Positions 44,465-52,307 of a stretch of 64,000 nt of DNA are shown here, one piece after another. The DNA is taken from the NCBI RefSeq assembly GCF_900103635.1, contig NZ_FMXK01000004.1, forward strand, positions 186,001 through 250,000. Reading direction: 5' to 3'. Made by a program: the position numbers and the translations under genes. Origin of the DNA: Butyrivibrio sp. INlla18. GTDB lineage: Bacteria > Bacillota > Clostridia > Lachnospirales > Lachnospiraceae. Position 1 is the first letter of the stretch, and every line of letters begins with the position of its first letter. Below the pieces are notes generated by a model. The model searched no databases. It saw nothing but the letters and a program-made list of their open reading frames with translations, and was not told the origin of the DNA.

Positions 44465-45567
44465 TCTCTTATTTCCAATCTGCAATATGGTCTAGTTTTT
44501 AAATCGTCTTTAGGAACAATGCCCCAATCCTCATCATCGATAATGATTCTATATTCATCATCTTCCTTAATTAAATATGCGTTTGTTTCATCAACCGCTA
44601 CTTCACCTTCTATTTCTGGCTCATAATATGGTTGGAATATTACAGCATATGACAAAAAGAACAAACATATCTCCAACGCTATTGCAACAGCTATCCTTTT
44701 TATATTCTTTTTTTCATTTATAAAAACTCTGTCAGCTCTTGAAATAAGCATCGATTTCCTTGATGCAATAGCAAAACCAGCTTCCATATATCTATAGCAA
44801 TAATCTAGCTTCACTACTGTCATCTTCTTCATAGTTTCCACATAGGCTATTTTTTCAGATAACGTATAGGATTGTACTGCATTCTCGTCACATCGATATT
44901 CCATAAGAATGGAATAGTCTTTCTCAAACAACCTAAAAATAGGATTCCACCAAAAGATACAACAAAAGGCATGTAACAACACTCTATTTCTAATATCTCT
45001 ATGCTTTACATGAGCAGCTTCGTGAACAAAAATATTATAAAGATCTATGTCAGAATAATCAGTTTGTGGAAGCAAAATCATATATTCTCTAATTCCAACT
45101 GTAACAACTTCATCAATCTTATCAGTCACAAATACACAATTTGCATTTAATCCTGCCTTCGTGGCAATATAAGCCTGTCTTTCAGGAAGTCTACTAGCAC
45201 ATTCCTTTATAATCTTTGTCTTTTGAACATCTTTTTTTATAGAACAATTCCATATAAAAAGAGACACTATAGCCCCAATAATCCACGTTAAAACAAGTAC
45301 TTTTTCTATTGATAGGTCATACAGTAAAGTAATCATTAATAAATCATGAACTGCATTAAGAAGCTTAGTTGACCTGATCACATAAAAAGCATCCGAGTCT
45401 ACAGGAAAAATCACTCTGATAAAAATCAGCAATAACAGAGTAATATACGGAGTTATAGCATCTTTAATTGTCTTTTTTCTATTACATATTCCAAAATGAA
45501 ATAATAATAAAAGAACACTTCCTAAAATAATTGCGTAAAATAAAGACCAACGACTTACTTGTATCAT
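44461..45567 (-). CDS. BlaR1-like M56 membrane metallopeptidase
   Basis: A 368-residue polytopic protein: three N-terminal membrane segments (about residues 6-25, 38-55, 85-115), a cytoplasmic zinc-protease domain with VHEAAHVKHRDIRNR near 187-201 (HExxH) and EYRCDENAV near 227-235, and a fourth segment near 288-308. The tail outside the membrane is only about 55 residues, so the penicillin-binding sensor domain of true BlaR1/MecR1 is absent. It probably cleaves or triggers loss of the BlaI-like repressor encoded just before it (ATGA overlap). The signal is unknown. Confidence 0.86.
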   Translation of the reverse strand: MIQVSRWSLFYAIILGSVLLLLFHFGICNRKKTIKDAITPYITLLLLIFIRVIFPVDSDAFYVIRSTKLLNAVHDLLMITLLYDLSIEKVLVLTWIIGAIVSLFIWNCSIKKDVQKTKIIKECASRLPERQAYIATKAGLNANCVFVTDKIDEVVTVGIREYMILLPQTDYSDIDLYNIFVHEAAHVKHRDIRNRVLLHAFCCIFWWNPIFRLFEKDYSILMEYRCDENAVQSYTLSEKIAYVETMKKMTVVKLDYCYRYMEAGFAIASRKSMLISRADRVFINEKKNIKRIAVAIALEICLFFLSYAVIFQPYYEPEIEGEVAVDETNAYLIKEDDEYRIIIDDEDWGIVPKDDLKTRPYCRLEIRE

Positions 45568-45947
45568 TTATCTTTAAGTTCCTTTTTCTTGTCCGAAATC
45601 ATCCTGTCTAGTTCTTTAATATCTCTTGCATCAACATCTCCTTCACCGAGAAGATGAGATACTAATTGAGGTACTTCAATCTTACCTTCAAAAGAATTGA
45701 GCTGGCCTATCATAAAATCTGTATAACTAATCACCGGCGAAAATGTTCTAGCTATTGTCTTTCCGCTATGAACATATCCATCTTCTTTTAGAAGGCCCTT
45801 AGTTATCAAACTGTTTATTATCGAAAAACCTGATCGGTCCTTCCAGCATCTGTCAGGGCTAGCCAAAATTAAATCATTTAATGACATTGACCGATCTTCC
45901 TGCCAGAACGCATGCATTATCTCCATCTCACTTTGTGTAAGGTACAT
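45564..45947 (-). CDS. BlaI/MecI/CopY-family repressor
   Basis: A 127-residue protein with an N-terminal winged helix (LTQSEMEIMHAFWQEDRSMS, about residues 3-22, and FSIINSLITKGLLKEDGYVH near 42-62) and a C-terminal dimerisation helix region. This is the BlaI fold. ATG 45947 follows GGAG; the upstream TTG overlaps the promoter region and is rejected. It forms one operon with the BlaR1-like protease and the secreted 80-residue protein. A TTGACT/TATTAT promoter with an ATTATTAATAAT palindrome over the -10 lies about 40 bases upstream, a natural site for self-repression. Confidence 0.86.
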   Translation of the reverse strand: MYLTQSEMEIMHAFWQEDRSMSLNDLILASPDRCWKDRSGFSIINSLITKGLLKEDGYVHSGKTIARTFSPVISYTDFMIGQLNSFEGKIEVPQLVSHLLGEGDVDARDIKELDRMISDKKKELKDK

Positions 45948-45978
45948 CTTTTTCTCCTTAACTACAACAACTCTTAAC

Positions 45979-46013
45979 ATTATTAATAATACACCTCATT
46001 TCTATGCAGTCAA
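45979..46013 (-). promoter_or_regulatory. Promoter and palindromic operator before the BlaI-like gene
   Basis: Minus strand TTGACT (46008-46013), 16 bases, TATTAT (45986-45991). A perfect 12-base palindrome ATTATTAATAAT (45979-45990) overlaps the -10. It differs from the usual BlaI TACA/TGTA operator. Confidence 0.6.
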
Positions 46014-46038
46014 CATTTTTTGATACATTCTCACGCAA

Positions 46039-46956
46039 TCAACTGTTCATAGTCAAAAAATGAAACTCGTATTCATCATCTTGCTCTACCATTACACAAA
46101 TCTTTTTCTCTCCAAAACCGATACCATCTGTATTATTCCACTCATTCTCAATCTGTTTGATCTTGTTCAAACTTTTTTTATATTCAAAAACTCCTTCATC
46201 CTTGTTATATATGTATACGTGATCACCTAGAATTTTACAAACTCCATATTTGCAATTACTTTTAGGTAGCTTTACTGAGTTCTGTGGTTCTCCTTCAATA
46301 GATAGCTCTTGATAATAGCTTCTGTTTGCTCCGTAATATGTAACAATAACTCTATCTCCATAAACATCTACCGATGATACTCTTCCTTCTGTCGGAATGG
46401 TACTTACACTTTTATCAGCCATGTTTACAATAGTAGCCTCTCCGCCGCAATTCATAGCATACACAAGTGAGTCATGTGTCAGGAAACTACTCGGTATATT
46501 AGTGCTAGAAAGCAAAAAACTCCCATCATAGCGCCTTACTATATTGCCATTACAATCAATTACGTCTATCCTAGCAGCTTCGTCAGTTATTGTGCTTATT
46601 AACTGATTATCCACGAATTCAGTCTCAGCACTATATACTAATAAACTGCACTGTCCATTATCATCGACTGCCATTCGAATAATTCTTTCATTATTCCCAC
46701 ATGAATATGGCAATTTCCTGAATACTTTTTTATCAACATAATACAAATAAAACTCTTCACCTTTGCTACAGCAAAGATATGACTCTTCGCCATTAGATGC
46801 GAAAGCAGATTTTTCAGTCCCATCTTTCTTGTATGCAAAGCTTTCTTCAACAAAAACGCTACAATCATCACACAAAAAATTTAATCCTAATAATGCAATA
46901 AAAAAAAATAATACTATAATTCCTACTGTAATACCGATCTGCTGTCTTTTATTCAT
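46039..46956 (-). CDS. Membrane-anchored extracytoplasmic protein, unknown
   Basis: A 305-residue protein with one N-terminal membrane segment (about residues 5-28) and a beta-rich extracytoplasmic region without recognised domain. Repeating short strands (ITYY, VYIYNKDEGVFEYKK, YEFHFLTMN) are reminiscent of a beta-propeller. Cys pairs include LCDDC, CCSK and CKYGVC. The ATG overlaps the stop of the solute-binding protein gene (TAATG), so both are made together. It could be a sensor or partner of the lipoprotein. AT-rich codon use matches the rest of the cassette. Confidence 0.65.
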   Translation of the reverse strand: MNKRQQIGITVGIIVLFFFIALLGLNFLCDDCSVFVEESFAYKKDGTEKSAFASNGEESYLCCSKGEEFYLYYVDKKVFRKLPYSCGNNERIIRMAVDDNGQCSLLVYSAETEFVDNQLISTITDEAARIDVIDCNGNIVRRYDGSFLLSSTNIPSSFLTHDSLVYAMNCGGEATIVNMADKSVSTIPTEGRVSSVDVYGDRVIVTYYGANRSYYQELSIEGEPQNSVKLPKSNCKYGVCKILGDHVYIYNKDEGVFEYKKSLNKIKQIENEWNNTDGIGFGEKKICVMVEQDDEYEFHFLTMNS

Positions 46957-48275
46957 TATTTTCCCTTTTCGCTGATATAAATCCACACCCTATTTTCAAT
47001 ATTATCTATACATTCATCTAAAGACTTTTGTCCCGCAAAATATCCATCAATTTCTTCAAAAACTATTTCATTGATTTTTTCATTGTTAGTAGAAGACACT
47101 TTTGCGTTTTCTAACAACCTGACAAAATCATCTCGCTGCTTCTCAGTTATTGAATATATAGGCAGACGCTCATATTCGTAACTAGTACAATATGTTTCTT
47201 TTACAACATCTTTACCATTCTCCATTTCAACTTTCATGGCTCTATCTAATTGCGAATTAATGACATCTCTATTTACCGATAAAGACGCACGATCATTTAG
47301 TTTTTCCTGAAAGTCTGGAAGTAATAACTGCTTAATAAACTCCCAAGAACGCTCCTTATTCTTACTAGCCATACTTATGGCCATAACATCTGAATCAGGT
47401 GTAATTAGTGTCCCACATCCTGTTTTGCTTGGATATCCTGCATATACTACATCACTCGTTTGCATTTCACCTTCTGCAATAGCAGTATCAAACACACCAC
47501 TAATATATAATTGCTGAACTACACAGTCCTGTAATTCATACGAGCTCATATTTTGGTTATACTCATAGTCAAAAGTGTTTGCAAACTCCACCATATTCCT
47601 AAAGTCTTCACTATCAAAATAATTCTCACCTTGTTCCCAATCAATAAAATCATCTAATGAATCATAGAGAATATTTGCTAATATGTCTGCTTTTGTGTTA
47701 TACCCCATCGGATACTTTTTCCCAAGTCTATCAAAAGTATCAACCATCGTTTCAAAATCCCAATTCTCTACATTGCCTATTTCAGATTCTCTTCCTACGT
47801 ACGTACTAAGACTATAAGATAATGGGATTGCATATAATTTCTCATCTATAGCAAAAGAATCTAATATATTAGTATATAAAGATTCTTTTAACTCAGTATC
47901 CGCTTCTATATAAGGATATAAATCTTCTGTATACTGACCTATAATGTCTGATTTGTTATATTCATATTGATAATCAATAATATCCGGACCTTCTCCCGAT
48001 ACAATTTCTCGCTCAATCAAATTTACTCCGTCTTCAAAAAGCGTTTCTGATCTATAATAGTTTTTTATTACTATTTCGCAGTCTTCATGTTTTTGGTTAA
48101 AAAGAGCTACTTGATCCTCCAATAATGTATCTTTTCTTACCATATCTTCATTAGCATATACCATCGCCAAAACAATCTGCGTTTTCCCTGTGCTACCCAC
48201 ATTGTTTTTTGAACACCCAGTTATAGCCCCCAAAAATGTAATAATACCTAGAATGATGCAAATACTTTTCTTCAT
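46956..48275 (-). CDS. Extracellular solute-binding lipoprotein (ABC type 1 family)
   Basis: A 439-residue lipoprotein. The signal peptide ends in the lipobox ITGC (Cys near residue 21). The family fold is seen in LEDQVALFNQKHEDCEIVIK near 54-73, SGEGPDIIDYQ near 94-104, YAIPLSYSLSTYVG near 150 and ASKNKERSWEFIKQLL near 312. These proteins normally deliver sugars to ABC permeases, but no permease or ATPase gene is nearby, so it is an orphan. It follows the 101-residue secreted protein across a hairpin terminator. Its ligand is unknown. The coding DNA is distinctly AT-rich. Confidence 0.85.
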   Translation of the reverse strand: MKKSICIILGIITFLGAITGCSKNNVGSTGKTQIVLAMVYANEDMVRKDTLLEDQVALFNQKHEDCEIVIKNYYRSETLFEDGVNLIEREIVSGEGPDIIDYQYEYNKSDIIGQYTEDLYPYIEADTELKESLYTNILDSFAIDEKLYAIPLSYSLSTYVGRESEIGNVENWDFETMVDTFDRLGKKYPMGYNTKADILANILYDSLDDFIDWEQGENYFDSEDFRNMVEFANTFDYEYNQNMSSYELQDCVVQQLYISGVFDTAIAEGEMQTSDVVYAGYPSKTGCGTLITPDSDVMAISMASKNKERSWEFIKQLLLPDFQEKLNDRASLSVNRDVINSQLDRAMKVEMENGKDVVKETYCTSYEYERLPIYSITEKQRDDFVRLLENAKVSSTNNEKINEIVFEEIDGYFAGQKSLDECIDNIENRVWIYISEKGK

Positions 48276-48290
48276 ATTTCTTCAAGATAA

Positions 48291-48319
48291 GCAAAAGGGA
48301 GTGAAATACTCCCTTTTGC
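48291..48319 (-). terminator. Terminator or attenuator before the solute-binding protein gene
   Basis: Twelve-base perfect arms (48291-48302, 48308-48319) with a 5-base loop. The right arm on the minus strand ends CTTTTGC then TTATC. It lies between the 101-residue gene and the lipoprotein start, so downstream genes probably depend on readthrough. Confidence 0.72.
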
Positions 48320-48338
48320 TATAGCCTCCAAAGTGTAA

Positions 48339-48644
48339 TTAATAATCCACATAATTATGATCCACATAACCATACTGTGATTTATTCTTTCTTTTCATAT
48401 AATTGTACTCCGTATCAGTACCAAATTTCTCTGGATAGAAAACTATCTTTTCATCTTTCGCCATTTTTGCTATAGTTCTTGCCCCAGACCAACCTTCAGC
48501 TTTTAAATCACATGCAGCTAAAAGTTTAGTATCTACCGTTGTTGCCGCATACACACTAGTTACTGAAGTCAAAGCAATAACCCCTATTGCAATGGCTCCC
48601 ATTGTAATCTTTGCCCTTCCCAAGATACTTTGTGACATTTTCAT
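48339..48644 (-). CDS. Small secreted protein, unknown
   Basis: A 101-residue protein with an N-terminal signal peptide (AKITMGAIAIGVIALTSVTS, about residues 11-30) and probable cleavage after VYA at 31-33. The mature part is about 68 residues, mixed charge, with C-terminal aromatic residues (QYGYVDHNYVDY). No family is recognised. ATG 48644 follows GGAGG. It is the first gene after a TTGACT/TATTTT promoter and is followed by a terminator-like hairpin, an arrangement that gives more of the small product than of the genes after it. Confidence 0.7.
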   Translation of the reverse strand: MKMSQSILGRAKITMGAIAIGVIALTSVTSVYAATTVDTKLLAACDLKAEGWSGARTIAKMAKDEKIVFYPEKFGTDTEYNYMKRKNKSQYGYVDHNYVDY

Positions 48645-48682
48645 ATTCTTTTACCTCCATAAAAAAGAATTATTATAAACAT

Positions 48683-48711
48683 AAAATAGCATATTTTTAT
48701 TTTCGAGTCAA
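48683..48711 (-). promoter_or_regulatory. Promoter of the secreted-protein/lipoprotein genes
   Basis: Minus strand TTGACT (48706-48711), 17 bases, TATTTT (48683-48688), about 35 bases before the ATG. The same TTGACT -35 is used before the BlaI-like gene. Confidence 0.65.
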
Positions 48712-48789
48712 TATGATTTGATTGTCTAATATATTATTGACACCACCAATATTGATTGCTTGATAACTCACCTTTTTCATACAATAAAA

Positions 48790-48821
48790 AAAGAACCGTC
48801 TGCCTCAACAAACGGTTCTTT
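48790..48821 (-). terminator. Terminator of the XRE membrane-regulator gene
   Basis: AAAGAACCGT/ACGGTTCTTT arms with a 12-base loop. The minus strand continues with TTTT. It ends 18 bases after the stop. Confidence 0.85.
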
Positions 48822-48838
48822 GCAAAATTCATCTATAA

Positions 48839-49831
48839 TCAATCCTTCATTGTAGCTCGCACGATACCGGCAACAGCCCCGAAAAAGACTGCCATAACAG
48901 GCCAGATGATCCATGTATATTCCCACATTCCTGTAATAAAGCTAGCTCCAAGGTATGCTGCAACAACTACAGGCCAATAGATAGCCCCAATCTTACCGAT
49001 TCTCTTAGAAGCTTTCTTGCCTGCAAGTGTATAATCACCGCTCTGAAGAAGCTTGTCACATGCTGTAGAATACTCACTACCGTTTATGATAAGGTTTACG
49101 CCAGTAGAAACCAAGATCAAAAGAACTCCAACCATAAATACTACAAGTGACTCATTTCCGCATTTCTCTGAGAAAAGAGCTGAGATGATAAGTGGAACAC
49201 TACAAAGAATGCAGCACATAACACCAAAGCCAACCATCATGGTACGTCTACTCTCAAATTCAGCCTTTCTCTCCTTGGCCATACCATCAACGCCGTAAGC
49301 TGTATCAATCTTAACTGTCTCAAGAAATTCAAATGGCTTGCGCTCCTGATTGATCATGATAAACATGAATACAGCACTTGCTACCATCACAAGAAGTACA
49401 ACTATACCAATAGCAACAGCAAGGTTTTCACCTATGTAACCCATCTCAGAAAATCCTAAAAGGAACATGAGAAGTGCTGGTGAAGCGATGCAAAGAGAAA
49501 CACCAAATGCCACCTTAGGAGCAGTTCTCTTAACAACCTCTAAAAACTTTGTAGCTTCTTCTAATGAAACTTTTCTTGTATCTTCTTTATAAGAAGCAAC
49601 GTCTTCCTTATATTCAGATGTATCAACAACCTCGATCTCATCCTTTAATAAGTAATCAGTGCTTACACCAAAAAGATCTGCCATCTTGATTATCTTATTA
49701 AGATCTGGTGTTGACTGTGCACTTTCCCACTTTGAAACTGACTGTCTTGAAACATCAAGCTGATCAGCAAGTTCCTCCTGGGACCATCCAAGTTTCTTTC
49801 TCTCATTGATAATTTTGTCTGCTAATATCAT
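48839..49831 (-). CDS. XRE-family regulator with membrane domain
   Basis: A 330-residue protein. The N-terminal XRE helix-turn-helix (KLGWSQEELADQLDVSRQSV, about residues 14-33) is followed by a linker and about five to six membrane segments (near 110-135, 140-165, 195-215, 225-245, 280-325). Such membrane-tethered XRE proteins are common in Lachnospiraceae; their signals are unknown. It has its own promoter and terminator. Codon use is like the core genes, unlike the AT-rich cassette next to it. Confidence 0.85.
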   Translation of the reverse strand: MILADKIINERKKLGWSQEELADQLDVSRQSVSKWESAQSTPDLNKIIKMADLFGVSTDYLLKDEIEVVDTSEYKEDVASYKEDTRKVSLEEATKFLEVVKRTAPKVAFGVSLCIASPALLMFLLGFSEMGYIGENLAVAIGIVVLLVMVASAVFMFIMINQERKPFEFLETVKIDTAYGVDGMAKERKAEFESRRTMMVGFGVMCCILCSVPLIISALFSEKCGNESLVVFMVGVLLILVSTGVNLIINGSEYSTACDKLLQSGDYTLAGKKASKRIGKIGAIYWPVVVAAYLGASFITGMWEYTWIIWPVMAVFFGAVAGIVRATMKD

Positions 49832-49899
49832 TTTTATTTTCCTCCGTATCTGAAATTTGTTTTTTGATGTATTCAGATTACGAAAAATATCAGTTGCTA

Positions 49900-49928
49900 T
49901 CTATAAAGTCAGCTTTGAAATTTGTCAA
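49900..49928 (-). promoter_or_regulatory. Promoter of the XRE membrane-regulator gene
   Basis: Minus strand TTGACA (49923-49928), 17 bases, TATAGA (49900-49905), about 70 bases before the ATG. Confidence 0.65.
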
Positions 49929-49960
49929 CTAGCGGTTGCAAATGCGCTATTTTAGGGCGC

Positions 49961-50575
49961 TTATAGGGATAATTTACCAATTCCCTCTATCAAATTTATA
50001 ATTCCGTGGATAAACCATCCAGGTAATATTGATCCATTAGCTTTTTTCTCATTCACACATGCAAGCAATAATGAAACTACTATTGGATAAACCAATAATG
50101 CTACAAAAGATATTATACCAAGAGTTCTGCCTGTGGCATATACCAAGGCTACATGCATAGCCCCAAAGATAACAGCTGTAATCATTGAGCCCACATAATA
50201 TCCTAGCTTTGCACTTAATCTTTTCAACAAAAATCCTCTAAAGAAAATCTCTTCAGAAAGTGCTGTCTGAATAAAAGCGTATACAATTACGCTACCTATA
50301 GCAGAAATACCCATTCCCGAAAAAGTACTGTCAGCTGTCTCAAATCCTCTCAGGCATAATTTTTCAATGATTCCTAGTCCTTCGCAGACTAAAAGGACTC
50401 CTATCATTGCTATAAATATCGATTTCACCTTGCTCTTATCTGGCTTCTTTATTCCTACGAAAGAAAAGAAGCTTTCTTTTTTTCTATGGAATATAAGCCA
50501 CCAGATAAAAGGCACAAGTGAAAATAATACTACCTGAATGACAGCACTTAAAAGTGTACTAATAAACAAATTCAT
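49961..50575 (-). CDS. CPBP-family intramembrane protease, small form
   Basis: A 204-residue membrane protein with about five to six hydrophobic segments. It carries the CPBP motif ALSEEIFFRGFLLKRL (about residues 104-119) and the later FGAMHVALVYA, with the Glu and His residues of the protease fold. The ATG overlaps the stop of the XRE regulator gene (ATGA). The three-gene set DUF2975, XRE regulator, CPBP looks like one operon. Substrate unknown. Confidence 0.84.
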   Translation of the reverse strand: MNLFISTLLSAVIQVVLFSLVPFIWWLIFHRKKESFFSFVGIKKPDKSKVKSIFIAMIGVLLVCEGLGIIEKLCLRGFETADSTFSGMGISAIGSVIVYAFIQTALSEEIFFRGFLLKRLSAKLGYYVGSMITAVIFGAMHVALVYATGRTLGIISFVALLVYPIVVSLLLACVNEKKANGSILPGWFIHGIINLIEGIGKLSL

Positions 50576-50796
50576 TCCTGTGCCTCGCCATTAGGGTCAT
50601 ACTTTAAGATATCTCCAGGTTCACATTCAAGGGCATCACAGATTCCTGCAAGTGTGCCAAAGCGAACTGCATTAACTTTATTATTCTTGATCTTGGATAA
50701 ATTTACGTTAGATATTCCGACCTTATCAGCAAGCTCATTCAAAGACATGTGACGTCTAGCCATCATAACGTCAAGCTCTAATACTATTCTTCCCAT
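50572..50796 (-). CDS. Small XRE-family regulator (YozG-like)
   Basis: A 74-residue protein that is almost entirely a helix-turn-helix: MSLNELADKVGISNVNLSKI near 18-37, then VRFGTLAGICDALECEPGDI near 46-65. YozG-like regulators are usually paired with DUF2975 proteins, as here (10-base gap). ATG 50796 follows AGGAGG. It likely controls its own operon through the AAACGTTAACGTTT palindrome upstream of the DUF2975 gene. Confidence 0.87.
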   Translation of the reverse strand: MGRIVLELDVMMARRHMSLNELADKVGISNVNLSKIKNNKVNAVRFGTLAGICDALECEPGDILKYDPNGEAQE

Positions 50797-50806
50797 AAGC
50801 GCCTCC

Positions 50807-51358
50807 TTACAGTAATCCATCTACTTCATTCTGAAGTTCTGCGCCATAAGCAAAATACTGAGCAAGGCAAAGAGCCACTAATCCAAATACCACCTCTGAT
50901 AATGATATTGAGATGTTAAGATTGTTTATTCCTACGGTTACAGCAAAAACTGCATACATAACAATTTTGCTCACAGGAATAGCCAGCGCATAATAACCGA
51001 TATTCTTGATTCTCTTGACATTGGCCACTGAAAAAGGAGAATCTCCATTAGCCTTCTGGAAAATCTTGTATATATTTCTGAAAATCAGTGCTGAGAGTGC
51101 ACAAAAGAATACGAAAGGAATAAGAGCCAAAATTCCTGAGCCATTCATAAGGGAATTGATAAATGCCTCTGAATCTACTCCTGTAACAGATATGCTCTGT
51201 GAATCAAATGTCCCGCTTTTGTAAGCTTCTGCGATCATATCCTTTGTCGCAAAAAGAATTATCATAGAAGAAATAATACATACTGCACCGATCCAACTGA
51301 GTACCTCAATGATTTTTGCCAAAACTGCTGTTATGTTTCTTAACTTTGAATTTTTCAT
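50807..51358 (-). CDS. DUF2975 membrane protein
   Basis: A 183-residue protein with four membrane segments (near residues 12-32, 75-98, 122-140, 150-175) and the NIYKIFQKANGDSPFSVANV segment typical of DUF2975. It forms a pair with the following XRE regulator and may act as its membrane partner. The ribosome site is GAGGTGA. Confidence 0.84.
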   Translation of the reverse strand: MKNSKLRNITAVLAKIIEVLSWIGAVCIISSMIILFATKDMIAEAYKSGTFDSQSISVTGVDSEAFINSLMNGSGILALIPFVFFCALSALIFRNIYKIFQKANGDSPFSVANVKRIKNIGYYALAIPVSKIVMYAVFAVTVGINNLNISISLSEVVFGLVALCLAQYFAYGAELQNEVDGLL

Positions 51359-51403
51359 GTTGTCACCTCACATAATTTGTATGATTAATAATGAATCAGT
51401 TTA

Positions 51404-51417
51404 AAACGTTAACGTTT
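51404..51417. promoter_or_regulatory. Perfect palindrome upstream of the DUF2975 operon
   Basis: AAACGTTAACGTTT is a perfect 14-base palindrome, 46 bases before the DUF2975 start. A further CGTTAA half-site follows a few bases away. It is a likely operator of the YozG-like regulator. Confidence 0.6.
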
Positions 51418-51503
51418 ATCGTTAAATTATTTATATCATACGATTATGTGGGTGTCAACATATTTTTATCGAAAAACATTAAAAAATTATTTTTATAGAT
51501 AAA

Positions 51504-52229
51504 TTACCAGTCTGAACCCCAGTCTGTTGAGCCTGAATCCCAGCTATCTGAGCTCCATCCACTATCATAACTGTCATAGCTACTATAGCTGCTATAACCT
51601 GAATCATAATGATCATAGCTACTATATCCGCCGCCACCACCAAATCCAAAGAGCATTGATAAGATCAGGATTATGATACTGATAACGACGCCAAGTCCGC
51701 CACCGCCCTGTGAATTTGAATGTCCTCTATGGCTGCCATATTCATCATAGCCATGATAGCTATCATTTCCAGCATTATTGAAATATTCCTTTGCGTCATC
51801 CACAAAAGAATTGATCGGGTAATCTGAAGCGTGGAAATTCTTCATATATTCATAGCTGTCAGCATGATCATCTAATGTGCAATATGTACCAGAGCTTCTG
51901 CCCTCGTACTTATTTCTCTCACGTTCTGCCATCTCTGCAGCATAGTGAAGTTTCTGATTGTCGATTTCTTTCTGAAGCCTGTCATAGAGCTCAACTACAG
52001 CAAACTCTTCATCAGTTCCTCTGTAACGAACATTTCTGGTTCCGTCGTCTTTGTTCTTGTAAACAACGAACTCTCCAGTTTCCTCATCTTTATAGATACC
52101 AAAAGCTCTGGCTCCCTGATAATTAAAGCCAATAAAGAATCTAGTCTTACTGGATGTGAAACCGTTTCGTTCACAATAATCTTTTAGTTCTTCAATGGTT
52201 TTTGGGATTCCACCGTCTTTGTAATCCAT
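51504..52229 (-). CDS. Membrane protein with Ser/Tyr/Asp/Trp-rich tail, unknown
   Basis: A 241-residue protein not recognised as a named family. An N-terminal domain (about 1-95: IEELKDYCERNGFTSSKTRF, GFNYQGARAFGIYKDEETGE) may be a small alpha-beta fold. One Gly-flanked membrane segment (GVVISIIILILSMLFGFGGG, near 182-201) is followed by a tail of Ser, Tyr, Asp, Gly and Trp repeats (DSGYSSYSSYDSYDSGW near the end). Both membrane orientation and function are unknown. The ribosome site is AAGGAAGG. A 23-base palindrome lies 24 bases upstream of the ATG. Confidence 0.65.
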   Translation of the reverse strand: MDYKDGGIPKTIEELKDYCERNGFTSSKTRFFIGFNYQGARAFGIYKDEETGEFVVYKNKDDGTRNVRYRGTDEEFAVVELYDRLQKEIDNQKLHYAAEMAERERNKYEGRSSGTYCTLDDHADSYEYMKNFHASDYPINSFVDDAKEYFNNAGNDSYHGYDEYGSHRGHSNSQGGGGLGVVISIIILILSMLFGFGGGGGYSSYDHYDSGYSSYSSYDSYDSGWSSDSWDSGSTDWGSDW

Positions 52230-52252
52230 ATTTCTTACCTTCCTTTAGAAGT

Positions 52253-52275
52253 ATTTGTATATTTAATATACAAAT
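52253..52275. promoter_or_regulatory. Perfect 11-base inverted repeat before the 241-residue gene
   Basis: ATTTGTATATT, one T, AATATACAAAT. On the minus strand it overlaps a possible TATACA -10 element with TTGAAT 18 bases upstream. It is a strong candidate operator. Confidence 0.6.
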
Positions 52276-52307
52276 TAAAATTCAAAACTGTTGCACCCTA
52301 TAGTTTA

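Noticed and set aside
44461..45947. Beta-lactam resistance operon
   Set aside because: The M56 protein has no penicillin-binding sensor domain, and no beta-lactamase or PBP gene is adjacent.
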